5,884 bases of DNA from Calditrichia bacterium (GTDB lineage Bacteria > Calditrichota > Calditrichia > RBG-13-44-9 > J042). The stretch spans positions 1 to 5,884 of the forward strand of contig JAUIFT010000210.1 of the NCBI GenBank assembly GCA_030430345.1, in the 5' to 3' direction. Under the pieces are notes generated by a model. It was not told the origin of the DNA and did not search any database. It saw only the letters and a list, made by a program, of their open reading frames with translations. Below are positions 5,381 to 5,884 of the stretch, piece by piece; position 1 is the first letter of the stretch; the number at the start of each line of letters is the position of its first letter. The position numbers and the translations under genes are program-made.

Positions 5381-5884
5381 TTAATCTACGCCGGGCGTAA
5401 TATACCAAATACTGGAGAAAGAATCGCTGTCCCATTCTTTCCGCTCAAGATCAATAATCAGTTTCGGATGTACTGTGCCTTCCGACCAGAGCATATGTCC
5501 ATTATTCGATTCAGTCGGCTCTCTCTCAGCGAGACCGCTCTTTTTTAACGCTGCCTTATACCCCTTTACCGGGCGGTAATAGTCCACGCGTACTTTCTCA
5601 ACTCTCTCGGTTTCCTGATTGATGTAAAGCGTAATGCCATGCTCTACAATTTGCTGGGATTCCGTGACAACTTCCAGCACAACCGCATCGTGACTACCTA
5701 ACCCTATGTTCTTAAAAAACAATTCATAAGCCGTTTTAATATCCTGCCGCCGCTGCCCCTTTTGCGAAAAGGCCGCCTGGAAATGTTCAACGGAATGGAA
5801 GCGTCCCTTTACATCATCAAAGAAAAAGTCCGGCGCATAGAGATTATCATAGGTATAGCCGACAGACGGTGCCCAAATGTAGGC
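5381..5884 (-). CDS. Unidentified protein, C-terminal 167 residues (gene runs off the right edge)
   Basis: The frame is open from the right edge (base 5884) to the TAA at 5381-5383, giving 167 visible residues. A TTG at 5722 could pass as a start. However, 54 good codons lie upstream of it in the same frame without a stop, and no Shine-Dalgarno precedes it, so the true start must be outside the window. I do not recognise the family. The visible part opens with an aromatic-rich stretch (YIWAPSVGYTYDNLYAPDFF), then a probable helix (about 25-55). After that come strand-like segments such as DAVVLEVV, VEHGITLYIN and KVRVDYYRP, and it ends in SSIWYITPGVD. It has no membrane segment, sorting motif or clear catalytic motif in this part. 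Codon use is like its neighbours. It lies upstream of the cupin gene on the same strand, but a 10-bp inverted repeat separates them. Confidence 0.75.
   Translation of the reverse strand, partial: AYIWAPSVGYTYDNLYAPDFFFDDVKGRFHSVEHFQAAFSQKGQRRQDIKTAYELFFKNIGLGSHDAVVLEVVTESQQIVEHGITLYINQETERVEKVRVDYYRPVKGYKAALKKSGLAEREPTESNNGHMLWSEGTVHPKLIIDLERKEWDSDSFSSIWYITPGVD

Noticed and set aside
5381..5722. Complete 113-residue gene starting at TTG 5722
   Set aside because: The frame continues open and protein-like to the window edge, with no ribosome site before the TTG, so it is an internal codon of a longer gene.

Overview
The window looks like an ordinary chromosomal stretch from a free-living bacterium of the FCB superphylum (Calditrichota, KSB1, Ignavibacteria or Marinimicrobia-like). 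The best pointer is the secreted protein at 2146-3582, which ends in a type IX secretion (Por) sorting domain with the NYPNPFNP signature. Clusters of short GTCCC/GGGAC-type palindromes between genes also fit such genomes. This placement is an inference from domain style, not from a marker gene.

Layout, left to right. Positions 2-127 hold the last 41 codons of a plus-strand gene whose body lies off the left edge. Positions 128-565 carry no gene but hold two interspersed repeat elements: a decayed copy of a GTCATCGCGAGGAG-type palindrome (about 155-217), and a symmetric cluster of four small hairpins (286-467) arranged forward, forward, reverse, reverse. Three minus-strand genes follow or flank. 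They are a two-helix membrane protein with a bacterial PH-like domain and a C-terminal PsbP/DcrB-like region (566-1966), a secreted M23 zinc metallopeptidase with a C-terminal sorting domain (2146-3582), and, further right, a small cupin protein with a lipoprotein-like signal (4817-5263). Divergent from the peptidase is a plus-strand aldo/keto reductase (3782-4759), similar in layout to the YhdN/GSP69 group. At the right edge a minus-strand gene of unknown function (5381-5884) runs out of the window; its true start is not visible.

The genes do not form an obvious pathway or operon. Each is separated from its neighbour by about 60-200 bases, and strands change twice. The shared theme is only cell envelope and general stress or redox housekeeping. 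I see no defence system, CRISPR array, transposase, tRNA or rRNA. The least explained material is the hairpin cluster at 286-467 and a perfect 12-bp inverted repeat at 2044-2075 that may be related to it. I do not see convincing evidence of a new biological system. Three start or extent corrections matter to a reader: the peptidase starts at a GTG at 3582, the reductase most likely at 3782, and the right-edge gene is a partial gene and not a short ORF starting at 5722.
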